DNA of 53,444 nt from Candidatus Micrarchaeota archaeon CG10_big_fil_rev_8_21_14_0_10_45_29 (GTDB lineage Archaea > Micrarchaeota > Micrarchaeia > Anstonellales > Anstonellaceae): NCBI GenBank assembly GCA_002778455.1, contig PFCD01000001.1, positions 1-53,444 of the forward strand, in the 5' to 3' direction. This document shows, in pieces, positions 20,012 to 29,477 of this stretch. The notes under the pieces were generated by a model that ran no database searches, was not told where the DNA came from, and worked only from the letters and a program-made list of their open reading frames with translations. Positions within the stretch are counted from its first letter, which is position 1, and each line of letters opens with the position of its first letter. The translations under genes were made by a program, and so were the position numbers.

Positions 20012-20650
20012 ATGCTTGAATTGCTTGCAAAAATATTTCCCCTCGCTCTCGCATCCGCCGCATCCCCCATAATACTTGCGCTCTGCATAACTTTGCTCTC
20101 AAAAAAGAATTTTTCCGCCCTTGGCGCATTTTTTGCAGGAAGCTTAATATCTGCCGCAATTTTGGCAGTTTTAGGGATATTTTTTGCCGCAGGAGACGGG
20201 CAAATCGCAATAGCGCTTGGCTTCTCTCCCTACTCAATCGACTTGGCTTTGGGAATAATATTTTTTGCATTCGGCGCAAAAACATTTTTCACAAAGCCCT
20301 CAGAAGAAAAATCTCCTGCCCGCAAAAAAAGCTTCGGATTTGTAAAATGGATAGCAATAGGATTTTTTGCAAACATCACAAATTTTGACGCGGCTCTTCT
20401 AAATATAACCGCAATAAGGGAAATATTCAATTCCGCGGTTTCCTCTGCCTCAAAAATAGGGCTTTTAGCATTTTGCGACATTTTCCTTCTCTCACCCATT
20501 TTGCTTCCCGCAATAATTTACGCGGTTGCCCCCTCAAAAGCGCAAAAAATTCTCTCTCCATTAGGCAAATTCATGGAAAAATATGCAAATTATATTGTAG
20601 GGGTAATTTTCCTTGCGTTCGGCGTGTATTTGGCACTAAAAGGAATCTGA
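20012..20650 (+). CDS. GAP/LysE-like membrane transporter
   Basis: MLELLAKIFPLALASAASPIILALCITLLS, six-TM pattern; start ATG 20012 preferred. Confidence 0.65.
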   Translation: MLELLAKIFPLALASAASPIILALCITLLSKKNFSALGAFFAGSLISAAILAVLGIFFAAGDGQIAIALGFSPYSIDLALGIIFFAFGAKTFFTKPSEEKSPARKKSFGFVKWIAIGFFANITNFDAALLNITAIREIFNSAVSSASKIGLLAFCDIFLLSPILLPAIIYAVAPSKAQKILSPLGKFMEKYANYIVGVIFLAFGVYLALKGI

Positions 20651-21829
20651 AGCCTCAAGCAGCCCCGCAGCCATATCTTTTCTCTCTTTTTTTGAAAATT
20701 TTTGCAAATAAGGCACCAAATTTTGCATCTCCTCATCATCCATGTACCCTCTCTCATAATAGCCCTCCAATATCATCCTTGAGAGGGCCGGCGCCTCCAC
20801 ATCTGCAAAAAGCTCTTTGTTAATTATAAAATCAAGCAAAATATTCCCTCTCTCATCAACCGGGCGTATCACCACTGCAATTTCCCCTGCATAAATGTGC
20901 AGCAGCCCGTCTTCCTGCTCAACAAGGTAAGGGACGTTGCCAAGCCGAATTACCATAAGCTCCCTGTTTTTTAGCCGCATCAATTTTTTTATGCAATAAT
21001 CTGAAACTGCCGGGAGGTTTGCCTGCTGCAGCCGTTTTAGAAATTCCTCTTTAGTTTGCGCAGAGCCGAACAAATATTCCGGCTCGCCCTCAATACTCAC
21101 CTTCCCCTCGCTTAAAATATCCAGCCACACAATAACCTTCTTTGCCGCCTCCAAAAGCTCTTTTTCCTTATGCAAATAACTGCTATTGCAAAATTTGTTA
21201 AAGCCAAGCGCCTTCAAAGAAGGCATTTTTGCCTCAAGAAATGAGAGAACTATTAAAGAGTGGAATTTTTCAGGAAGCTTTTCCAAAATTGAGTTTAATC
21301 CGGCTATCTTGCGGTAATTGGGGGTTTCCTCCCTTATCCCTTTTGCAATTCTTTTCGCAATCTTTGAATATATCTCATCTGTTTTAAGGCACTCGTTTTT
21401 GGACACTATGTTATAAAGAAATTTCAGAGCCATAGGGAGGGATTCTATTTCAAGCGCTTCCATCACAAGCTTTGGCTTCTGCCTATCCGGAAATGCCTGC
21501 ATCATTTTGAATAATTTATCCACAAACTCATTTATTTTCAAGAGCCCCTCCTCATTTCTGGGGCGAACTACCCTCTCTTTTAGAACAATTTTTCCATCTA
21601 CGTTTTCAAGAATCATTTGCTCGCACTCAATGATGCTTTTTGCCATTGTGTGGCTTTCTTTGAGAAGATAAACTATTTTTTCTCTCGCATCCCTTAGCAT
21701 TTGGGGGGTTTTGAGGCAATTCTTGTCGCAAATATATTCAATAAGCCCCAAATTGGAATTTTTTTTGAAAAAGTCGGCAACCGTGCCGGGCTTTCCTTTC
21801 AATTCTGCAAGAGTTTTTGGTTCAGCCAT
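20636..21829 (-). CDS. Hypothetical protein
   Basis: 397-aa helical protein with host-like codon usage; no family recognised. Confidence 0.7.
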   Translation of the reverse strand: MAEPKTLAELKGKPGTVADFFKKNSNLGLIEYICDKNCLKTPQMLRDAREKIVYLLKESHTMAKSIIECEQMILENVDGKIVLKERVVRPRNEEGLLKINEFVDKLFKMMQAFPDRQKPKLVMEALEIESLPMALKFLYNIVSKNECLKTDEIYSKIAKRIAKGIREETPNYRKIAGLNSILEKLPEKFHSLIVLSFLEAKMPSLKALGFNKFCNSSYLHKEKELLEAAKKVIVWLDILSEGKVSIEGEPEYLFGSAQTKEEFLKRLQQANLPAVSDYCIKKLMRLKNRELMVIRLGNVPYLVEQEDGLLHIYAGEIAVVIRPVDERGNILLDFIINKELFADVEAPALSRMILEGYYERGYMDDEEMQNLVPYLQKFSKKERKDMAAGLLEASDSF

Positions 21830-21885
21830 TGTTAATTAATGGCTCTAAAATGTAATAAATGGATATGCCTTTGGCATTTTGCATG

Positions 21886-22078
21886 TTTTATATATTCTTG
21901 CACTCAAAATAGTTTAACCTTGATACACGGGGTCCGCTTGCCCTTTGGGCAAGGTCCCCACAAAATACTTGCGCATTTTGGGGCCAGCTTGACTTGCGGG
22001 TCAAGTCCCCCAAATCGCTTGTGCGTTTTGGGGTCGTGGCGTGAGCATCGTCGGCAATGCCCGCTTAACTTGTTTTTT
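21886..22078 (+). ncRNA. Candidate structured RNA made of tandem alternately pairing hairpins
   Basis: TATA-like ttttatata (~21888), two ~50-nt units ggggYc...CTTG...CAAG...CCCC + CTTGnGCnTTTT, then a third partial unit and a T6 run (ttgttttttgg). Confidence 0.4.
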
Positions 22079-22140
22079 GGCGCAAAAATGCAGAATTTGG
22101 CATTTGATATCCATTACACACTATTGTAATAATTATAATT

Positions 22141-23133
22141 ATGCGTTTCCATATTATTACGATGGTAACCTCTATTGGCATGGGTTTGACTAATGACTGC
22201 AACCTAAACTGTCCACATTGTTATTCCCGCCCGTTGAAAAAAAGCAGCATCACTCTGCCCCAAATAGAAAACATAATCAAGAAATATCCGGGGGTAAGGG
22301 ATATAAATCTGGGCACCGGGGAAAGCATCCTGAACCCATCCTTTAGAAAAATAACCGGTTATATTCTTTCAAAGGGCATACATCTAGGGCTGACCTCAAA
22401 TGGAAAAACAGTAAACGATATGGATATGGAACTCTTGATGAGCTTACACGATGTAGACATATCACTTGATTATACAACTGAAAAAAAGCACGATGCATGG
22501 AGGGGTTTGAGCGGCACATTCAAAGGGGCGTTGAAAGCAATAGAGCGGTGCAAAGAGGCCGGGATAACTACTTCGATAGCGATGGCTTTGATGAATATAA
22601 ACTACAAGGAGCTGCCAAAATTCAAAAAACTTCTTGATAAGTTTGACTGTTGTTTGCGAATAAACATATACAAACCAGTCGGGAAAAACAACTTTTCATT
22701 ATCATACTCTCAATTCTGGGATTCAATAAAGCAGATGGCCGACCATTTTTTTCTAAAGAGCTGTTCCGAGCCCGTATTGGCGCTGATTGTCCCGGATATG
22801 GTGATACGAAGATCTCCTTGTGGGGCTTCAATTCGGATTCATCCGGATCTGACAGAAACATCCTGTGTATATGTAAATGGTGAAAAAGTAAGCAGGAATG
22901 AGTTCAACAGCTTAAAAATGAAGCTTCCGATTGCATGCAAAAGTTGCAGAGTCATGCTGCAGTGCGGGGGAGGATGCCTCGGAAGAAGGATACTTGAAAA
23001 TCGAGTGAATAAACCCGACAAGTACTGCCCGATTCCGCTTAAACTTGAAGTACCAACCATAACATTCACATATCATCCGGAAAGAGGGGACTTTATCCAC
23101 GCAGGTTATCTCTGCACTATTATTCTAAGGTAG
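22141..23133 (+). CDS. Radical SAM/SPASM domain protein, peptide-maturase type
   Basis: CNLNCPHCYS (CxxxCxxC) and SPASM cysteines C-x14-C ... CKSCRVMLQCGGGC (Cx2Cx5Cx3C) ... C. Confidence 0.92.
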   Translation: MRFHIITMVTSIGMGLTNDCNLNCPHCYSRPLKKSSITLPQIENIIKKYPGVRDINLGTGESILNPSFRKITGYILSKGIHLGLTSNGKTVNDMDMELLMSLHDVDISLDYTTEKKHDAWRGLSGTFKGALKAIERCKEAGITTSIAMALMNINYKELPKFKKLLDKFDCCLRINIYKPVGKNNFSLSYSQFWDSIKQMADHFFLKSCSEPVLALIVPDMVIRRSPCGASIRIHPDLTETSCVYVNGEKVSRNEFNSLKMKLPIACKSCRVMLQCGGGCLGRRILENRVNKPDKYCPIPLKLEVPTITFTYHPERGDFIHAGYLCTIILR

Positions 23134-23137
23134 TTTT

Positions 23138-24064
23138 ATGTTATATAAAGGCAGCACGGTTTCAACAAATAACACTATCAACATATTTAGCAACGACAGA
23201 AAGGTCATCAATTTTTTGAAGTCCAGCCAGTTTAACCAAGAGTTCATCCCATCCTATTCTTTCAGTGAGAAAACAGTGAAAATGCCAGCACATTCCTTGT
23301 TTGTGGAAACCATATCCGAAGGGAAAGAGATGTTTAAAACAAGGAAGGGCGAATCACGTATACAGGCATCGGAAAAAAATCTCTATCTCCCAGACATCAC
23401 ATTTTTTCTCCTTTCCCTCTTCTCCAGAATACAATTGGAAAATAATAGCCTGGTAATGCATTCATGCGCCCTTGATTACAAATCCAAGGGTTTTTTAATT
23501 ATTGGCGGGCGCGGCGATGGAAAAAAAGAACTGGCACTCGTGGCTGCGATAAACGGGGCGAAGGTAGCTTCTTGTGAGAATAGCGTGCTGTGCATGGCAA
23601 AAGACGGGCATCCCTATGTTATTGACGGGACCAACCTGATGCATGTCGACTCTTCCCAGGTTCTTGATAAAGAGGCAGCAGAAAAACTGCGCACCCAAGA
23701 CGAAAAACAGGTTATATCTGCGGAAGACTTCAAGAAACTGGGCATAAAACAGATAAAAACCACAAAAATTGACTATGTGTTTTATGCGAAAATCCTGCCT
23801 AGAAGCGATATATCGGTCATAAAACCTCTTTCATGGCCAGACAACTTACTGAGACTTTATGGGAACACAGCTACATATCTATCGGGTGCAAACAATATAT
23901 TCATATCAAACTCCAGGCCATTTCCAAATCTAGATAACAAAAGACTCAGGCAATCGAGGCTGGCTGTCGCGAAGAATATTTGTAATCATACTCTCCATTT
24001 TGAGATTTGTGGAGAACCGCAAAAAGCAATAGAGTTCATGGATTCGCTCTCCGGGAGTTGTTGA
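23138..24064 (+). CDS. HprK-like P-loop protein with degenerate Walker A
   Basis: MHSCALDYKSKGFLIIGGRGDGKKELALVAA resembles HprK C-domain layout; paralogous to the 26125-27066 product, both with YLxGAxxxxxxxxRxFPxxDN. Confidence 0.7.
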   Translation: MLYKGSTVSTNNTINIFSNDRKVINFLKSSQFNQEFIPSYSFSEKTVKMPAHSLFVETISEGKEMFKTRKGESRIQASEKNLYLPDITFFLLSLFSRIQLENNSLVMHSCALDYKSKGFLIIGGRGDGKKELALVAAINGAKVASCENSVLCMAKDGHPYVIDGTNLMHVDSSQVLDKEAAEKLRTQDEKQVISAEDFKKLGIKQIKTTKIDYVFYAKILPRSDISVIKPLSWPDNLLRLYGNTATYLSGANNIFISNSRPFPNLDNKRLRQSRLAVAKNICNHTLHFEICGEPQKAIEFMDSLSGSC

Positions 24065-24081
24065 ATTTGGGATCAGGACAT

Positions 24082-25338
24082 ATGCAGCAGAAACAAAGTT
24101 TTGCAATAGTCGGCGGGCAAGTCTTGAGAGGAAATGGCTTCAACCGTGCAGATGTGCTCGTGGAGAATGGTCTCATAAAAGGAATAGGCAATTACAGGAG
24201 TACACAGAACAAAATTGACGCTGCTTCGTGTTTCGTACTTCCGGGGTTCATAAACACGCATGCCCACCTTGGAGAAACAATATTCAGGGATGCTGTTAAA
24301 TTCTCGAACTTAAACGATTATATCGAAAAAACCGAGAAAATAAATGCGCTGCTAAGCGGCAAAAGCAAGCTTCTGCGTGAAATTTCTGGCTCCAACACAA
24401 TGCTTGAATTCATTCATTCAGGAATCACAACTATCTGCGCGGGAAGATGCGCCCAAGAGTGCGAATCGGCAGGTCTTAGGTCGTTTTCCGGATACATGCT
24501 CATGCAAAGCAAAAAGTTGCAGAAATATTTCACAAATTTTGAGTCGGAATTCAAGAATTTCATCACCGAAATCAACAATACCTTGCTCTCAAAGCCATTT
24601 CTTTTTCTTCACTCTCTGACATATTCAACTAGTGGAATGATAAATTTGGCAAGGAGATTAATCCAAGAGAGAGGCATTCCGCTGATGGTGCATGTGGCTG
24701 AAACCCTTGAAGAAGAAACGCGTGTAAAAGAGGAAACTGGGGTGAGTTCGGTAAAGTTTCTTGAGAATAATGGCCTCATTACGAACTCTACGCTGTTAGT
24801 GCATTGCTGCAATATTTCAGATAAAGACATGGGAATAATAAAGCGGAGAGGAGCCACAATCGTTTTGTGCCCCACGTCTAATGTGAGGTTGAATAACCAA
24901 ATCCCGCCATTTGATAAGATGCTGAAGCAGGGAATCAATCTCTGCATTGCCACTGATGGTCTTGCTACTGCTCTTTCAAAAAATATCCTCTGCGAGTGCT
25001 TATTTCTGAAAAAGGAATTTAAAAGAGTAGAATCTTTCAACTGGATGAATCTGATTACTACCAATCCAGCCAGAAGCTTGGGAATCCGCAGCGGAAGCAT
25101 GTATGAGGGGAGCAGTGCGGATATTGTCATTTTTGGGCCGGATAAGGCAGCAAATGCCAAGAAAATAAAGAGAGATGATATAATAGATTTCGTTTCGATG
25201 CTGGAAGTCAGAGATGTCATCTGTGCCGGAAAGGAGGTTATGCGAAACGGGGAGGTAACCACTATTGACGAAAAAAAGATACATGCTTCATTTAATGCTC
25301 TCAACCGCTCCATAAAAGATTTGGAAACCCAAGCTTAA
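24082..25338 (+). CDS. Amidohydrolase-superfamily deaminase/hydrolase (TrzA/ATZ/MtaD-like)
   Basis: NTHAHLGE (HxH), MVHVAETLEEETRV, HCCNISD, CPTSNVRLN, ATDGLAT metal-site motifs. Confidence 0.88.
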   Translation: MQQKQSFAIVGGQVLRGNGFNRADVLVENGLIKGIGNYRSTQNKIDAASCFVLPGFINTHAHLGETIFRDAVKFSNLNDYIEKTEKINALLSGKSKLLREISGSNTMLEFIHSGITTICAGRCAQECESAGLRSFSGYMLMQSKKLQKYFTNFESEFKNFITEINNTLLSKPFLFLHSLTYSTSGMINLARRLIQERGIPLMVHVAETLEEETRVKEETGVSSVKFLENNGLITNSTLLVHCCNISDKDMGIIKRRGATIVLCPTSNVRLNNQIPPFDKMLKQGINLCIATDGLATALSKNILCECLFLKKEFKRVESFNWMNLITTNPARSLGIRSGSMYEGSSADIVIFGPDKAANAKKIKRDDIIDFVSMLEVRDVICAGKEVMRNGEVTTIDEKKIHASFNALNRSIKDLETQA

Positions 25339-26147
25339 GGTTTTTTCGCCACAATCAGCACATATACCGGTATATTGGAAATATCCTCCTCAAGCCTCAG
25401 ATTTCTGTGTATCCACTCCAACTCATTTTGATGCAAGGGCTTTTTGTTGAAGACAGATATCTCAAATCCCGTTGATTTCAGCAGATCTTCATATTCGGCA
25501 TGGTTGAGTGGGAAATGCGTCTCCTTGTATTCCATCTGAATATCCAACCTGTCTTTTTTAGTTACATACTCTGCTAAGAGATCAAAAGAAACAGAATATT
25601 TTGTTTTGCCTGTCTTCTCAAAAAAATATTTCTTGTACTCAAACTGCCTGGCAAATTTCACCAATCCCCCAAGTGCCGGAGAATCAGAAATTGTTATGTT
25701 TCCATAGTCCGAGCGCATCCCTTCCCAGATGATGGCAACTCCTCCTTTGGTCAGGTACGAATGCACATTCCTAAAGGTCTGATACACATCTGCATTGTTG
25801 GAGAACGAGACGATTTCATGCAGTGATGCGGGGAAGATTACATTGTTCACTTTAGACGCCAATTCTACCGGGCTCTGGGCGAGCGAGTTGTAGAATACGC
25901 AATTTGGAATATTCTTCCGTTTGGCAGCCGCTATCATCCTAGAATCTGCATCAATGCCGTATAGGGCGGCGTCCGGAAATGCATGTGACATTCGTTTCAG
26001 GACTTGGCCTGAGCCGCAACCAATCTCGAGTATAGGACCGTCGCCAATGTATCGAAAAAACTCCTCTTTTTTCCTAGCGTCTTTCCGAAGGGTCTGCATC
26101 AATTTTGAAAGGTCTATGTCGCTCCTATTTAGCTTCAAAGACTTCAC
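25335..26147 (-). CDS. Class I SAM-dependent methyltransferase
   Basis: Motif I GPILEIGCGSGQVLKRM and downstream YGIDADSRMI. Confidence 0.9.
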   Translation of the reverse strand: MKSLKLNRSDIDLSKLMQTLRKDARKKEEFFRYIGDGPILEIGCGSGQVLKRMSHAFPDAALYGIDADSRMIAAAKRKNIPNCVFYNSLAQSPVELASKVNNVIFPASLHEIVSFSNNADVYQTFRNVHSYLTKGGVAIIWEGMRSDYGNITISDSPALGGLVKFARQFEYKKYFFEKTGKTKYSVSFDLLAEYVTKKDRLDIQMEYKETHFPLNHAEYEDLLKSTGFEISVFNKKPLHQNELEWIHRNLRLEEDISNIPVYVLIVAKKP

Positions 26148-27066
26148 CTATTGTTCTAACAATATTCTGAAGATTTGCCCTCAGAACAAAAATATCTGCC
26201 TTGGACACAATAGACTCTATTAAATTCATTCTATTGGCGGAAATTTCCATATTGTCAAAGGAAGGAAACTGGCGATTGAGTGTGATAACGACACCGGATG
26301 CCCCTCTGAGGTACGTTGATGTTTCTCTGGCTAGTAAGAGAGATGCCATGTCTTTGGATAGTTTGTTGAAAATGAGCGTCTTTGAATCATCCAGCAGAGA
26401 GATGAAGAATATGCTTGATATTTTCGGGGGGTTGGTTTGGTCCGGAGTCCATTTAAGGTCCAAGATTATCTTCCCTTTTTCAGTTTTTCCAATAATCAAC
26501 GGCTCGATTATATCAAGAGTTTCCTTGTTCAGGCCGCTGTATATAGAAGGGCGAATTGACAGGTAATTTGTTCCAGCGAAAATGGCAGGGCCAGATTCCG
26601 CCGAACCAATTACGGTTTTGTCATTTGACAGAAAAGTATAGTTTCGAAGATATAAGTTCAAAAGGACCGTTGTCTTCCCGTTACCAGAGTCACCCAATAG
26701 GAGACCTGCATTCTCGTTCTTACCAAAAGCAGCTCCATGAGTTGTAAACTTCCGGTCTAAGCCATGCTGTTTTTCCAACAAAAACAATGCAAGATATACC
26801 AAATCAGGAAAATGGAGATTGTTGATCGGCGCCGAAAGGCGTATGGCTTTCTTTTGAAAGGAGAGTTTTTCCTTGCCGTCAAAATAACTCAGCGAATATT
26901 CCGCATTCGGCATCGGTTTTTTATTGAATCGGTATCCTGCAATAGATTCTTCTACAAACGGGTCTTTTTGAAAATAATTCTTGATGCGCGCGGAGTTTGT
27001 GTGTATGTTAATTTTTGAGTTCAAGGATGAAACGCTGAATGCAGCATGCAATCTAGGTTTGCGCAT
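26125..27066 (-). CDS. HprK-like P-loop ATPase/kinase
   Basis: Intact Walker A GLLLGDSGNGKTTVLLNL after THGAAF; same length and layout as the 23138 product. Confidence 0.75.
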   Translation of the reverse strand: MRKPRLHAAFSVSSLNSKINIHTNSARIKNYFQKDPFVEESIAGYRFNKKPMPNAEYSLSYFDGKEKLSFQKKAIRLSAPINNLHFPDLVYLALFLLEKQHGLDRKFTTHGAAFGKNENAGLLLGDSGNGKTTVLLNLYLRNYTFLSNDKTVIGSAESGPAIFAGTNYLSIRPSIYSGLNKETLDIIEPLIIGKTEKGKIILDLKWTPDQTNPPKISSIFFISLLDDSKTLIFNKLSKDMASLLLARETSTYLRGASGVVITLNRQFPSFDNMEISANRMNLIESIVSKADIFVLRANLQNIVRTIGEVFEAK

Positions 27067-27112
27067 TATACTACCCTACACATATATTAACCGAGTATCT
27101 TAATAAAATAGT

Positions 27113-27802
27113 ATGGGAAATTTCAAGGTTTTGATCACTGATTGGGGGAACACGTTGTGCAGCACCAGTGTGAATTATGAAAACATAGCCGAATCGGCAG
27201 CCGGAATATTTACCAAGAACGGCGTTCCAATGAGTGCCACGGACTATGCCAGGATTTCAAACGAGGTTAGACTTGAACTTCGAAAGGAACTGGCTGGGGA
27301 CATCAAGCGCCACTCGCTTGGCATCCACGAGAAAAGAATCGCCACAAAACTCGGCAAGGAATTAACCGCAGAAGCGGCGGCAGCGATAGACCGGCAGATA
27401 TTTGACGCCTACCTGCAGTACTGCCACCCAAGGGGCGGAGCCAAGCATTTCCTCGAGGAAATCCGGAAGGGAGGGTTAAAGGTCATCTTGGTATCAAATT
27501 CCAATTTATTCAAGTTAAGCAATGAAATCAGGAAAATCGGATTTGACAAGTATCTTGATGATGTCATATGCTCCGAGGCATGCGGTCACGAGAAATCGGA
27601 GGGAACCCCGTATCGCCTTGCCATGGAAAAAGCTTTTAAGAAAAAATGGGCTTCAAAGGCATCCGAATTTTTGGTCATCGGAGACCGTGAAGAAGAAGAC
27701 GGTGCTGCCAGAAAATTAGGCATCAAAGTTGTTATCCTAAATAGCGCGTTGCCAAGTGAAGCAGAATTTGATAAAATACTGGGGGAGTTGTTGAGCGTAT
27801 AA
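27113..27802 (+). CDS. HAD-superfamily hydrolase
   Basis: ITDWGNTL motif I, VSNSN motif II, FLVIGDREEEDGAARKLG motif IV. Confidence 0.85.
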   Translation: MGNFKVLITDWGNTLCSTSVNYENIAESAAGIFTKNGVPMSATDYARISNEVRLELRKELAGDIKRHSLGIHEKRIATKLGKELTAEAAAAIDRQIFDAYLQYCHPRGGAKHFLEEIRKGGLKVILVSNSNLFKLSNEIRKIGFDKYLDDVICSEACGHEKSEGTPYRLAMEKAFKKKWASKASEFLVIGDREEEDGAARKLGIKVVILNSALPSEAEFDKILGELLSV

Positions 27803-27883
27803 TGTGTCTAAGCTATCTGAACCATAAATTTATACTGCATTTAACTCTATAGTTTATATATCTCATAGATAAATTAGTAATAC

Positions 27884-29365
27884 GTGTCAAAGAGTGGTTG
27901 CTTAGTTCACTTAGTAAGGGCAAAGAGTGCCAAACCAACAAACAGGTTCTATCCTAATTTGGCTCTTCCTACACTTGCCTCAGTACTTAGGGATAAGTGC
28001 AAGGTAGAGATTCATGACCTTGGGCAGTCCGAAAGAGCTAAATATATTGAGCATGTGCAGAATACAAAACCGAAAGCAATAGGTTTCACTTCATTCATTG
28101 ACGATTTTGGAGATGTTCTATCACTTGCTTCTGAATGCAAAAATGTTTCTGAAAATTCGTTTATCATTGTTGGGGGTCCCCACGTTTCGGTATTGGGGGG
28201 TTCGAATGCCACAATTTCAAAATTCATAGATTTTGCCGTAATTGGCGAGGGGGAAAACACCATATGCAAGTTAATTCAGATGCTTTCGGATTATGGAAAC
28301 CCCCAAAAGACAGGCCAGACACATGTCGTGTGGTCCGAGAGTTTCTATAACCTCGAGTCTGCGCTTCCGCCAGCATGGGATTTGTATGACCGGACACCGT
28401 TTTTCCCGGTATTGCCGGTTGAAACTGCTAGGGGGTGCCCATATCTATGCAAATATTGCGGTGAAGGATGGATGTACGGGAAAAAAGTAAGAGCAAAGAA
28501 TATTGAACAGGTCGTCAGAGAATTGAAAATCAATGTTGAGGAAATGGATGTAAGATTTTTCCGTTTCACAGATTCGGTGCTTAATTTTTCAAAAAAACGT
28601 TTTCTTGAGTTATGCAGGGCTTTTATCGACAGCAAACTGGAGATTCGTTGGAGTGCCTACGCCCGTTTCGAGACTATCGAGCCAAGTTTCCTAGCCATTG
28701 CAAAAGAATCTGGATGTGCATCCCTATTCTTCGGTATCGAAAGCGGCAGTGAAAACATCCTGAAAAATGTCAGGAAAAAACTAACAAGCACTGACCATAT
28801 GCGCAAGGTGATCTCAACTGCCAAAGATATTGGTTTGCACACACATTGTAACTTCATAGTCGGTTTCCCCGATGAGAGCATCCACTCTGTCGGCGAATCC
28901 ATGCGGCTAATCCGGGATATTAGCCCTGATTCAGTGCACATCAGCACCTTTTTTGTCGTTCCACAAACAGACATGCACATTAACTCTGAGAAATACGGCA
29001 TACAATTCCTTGATCCGAATTGGATAAAAAACCAGCATCTATTTTTTGGCGATTCAACATATTCCTATTTCAGGCACCGTACTATGACACAAGATGATAT
29101 CCGCATGTATTATTCCATCATGAGAAACGAGATAGAACAGATAGAATCGATATATTGGAACATGAAGGACCATGTGCTTCTGACTTGGCTATCTGCAGGT
29201 GGCAGTGAAACCGGATTGAAAAGGATATGGCGCAAACCTGAGCAGTATCTGAATGCATATGAATTAAAACATTTTGAAGCATTTAAAGAAAAAGATATTC
29301 GGAGAGTGGATGATGAGCAGAATAGCAAAAAAGTCATAACAGAATTAGCCCTGAGGTTCAGGTAA
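27884..29365 (+). CDS. Cobalamin-binding-type radical SAM protein
   Basis: N-terminal B12-binding-like Rossmann fold (FIIVGGPHVSV...GEGENTICKL) and ETARGCPYLCKYCGEGW (CxxxCxxC); GTG start. Confidence 0.9.
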   Translation: MSKSGCLVHLVRAKSAKPTNRFYPNLALPTLASVLRDKCKVEIHDLGQSERAKYIEHVQNTKPKAIGFTSFIDDFGDVLSLASECKNVSENSFIIVGGPHVSVLGGSNATISKFIDFAVIGEGENTICKLIQMLSDYGNPQKTGQTHVVWSESFYNLESALPPAWDLYDRTPFFPVLPVETARGCPYLCKYCGEGWMYGKKVRAKNIEQVVRELKINVEEMDVRFFRFTDSVLNFSKKRFLELCRAFIDSKLEIRWSAYARFETIEPSFLAIAKESGCASLFFGIESGSENILKNVRKKLTSTDHMRKVISTAKDIGLHTHCNFIVGFPDESIHSVGESMRLIRDISPDSVHISTFFVVPQTDMHINSEKYGIQFLDPNWIKNQHLFFGDSTYSYFRHRTMTQDDIRMYYSIMRNEIEQIESIYWNMKDHVLLTWLSAGGSETGLKRIWRKPEQYLNAYELKHFEAFKEKDIRRVDDEQNSKKVITELALRFR

Positions 29366-29477
29366 TTTACAGCAGAACAGTATCACACCAATACCAATTG
29401 ATGGCTTCCCTTGTTTTTGGCAAGAAAATGCATTAATTTGCATAAAGAATTATATTTCCCCAAGCAGCAATACTTGC

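Noticed and set aside
21839-22129. 96-aa plus ORF as a possible RiPP precursor for the adjacent radical SAM enzyme
   Set aside because: Its sequence is generated by the GGGG/CCCC hairpin repeats; it lacks a leader/core layout and has no ribosome-binding site.
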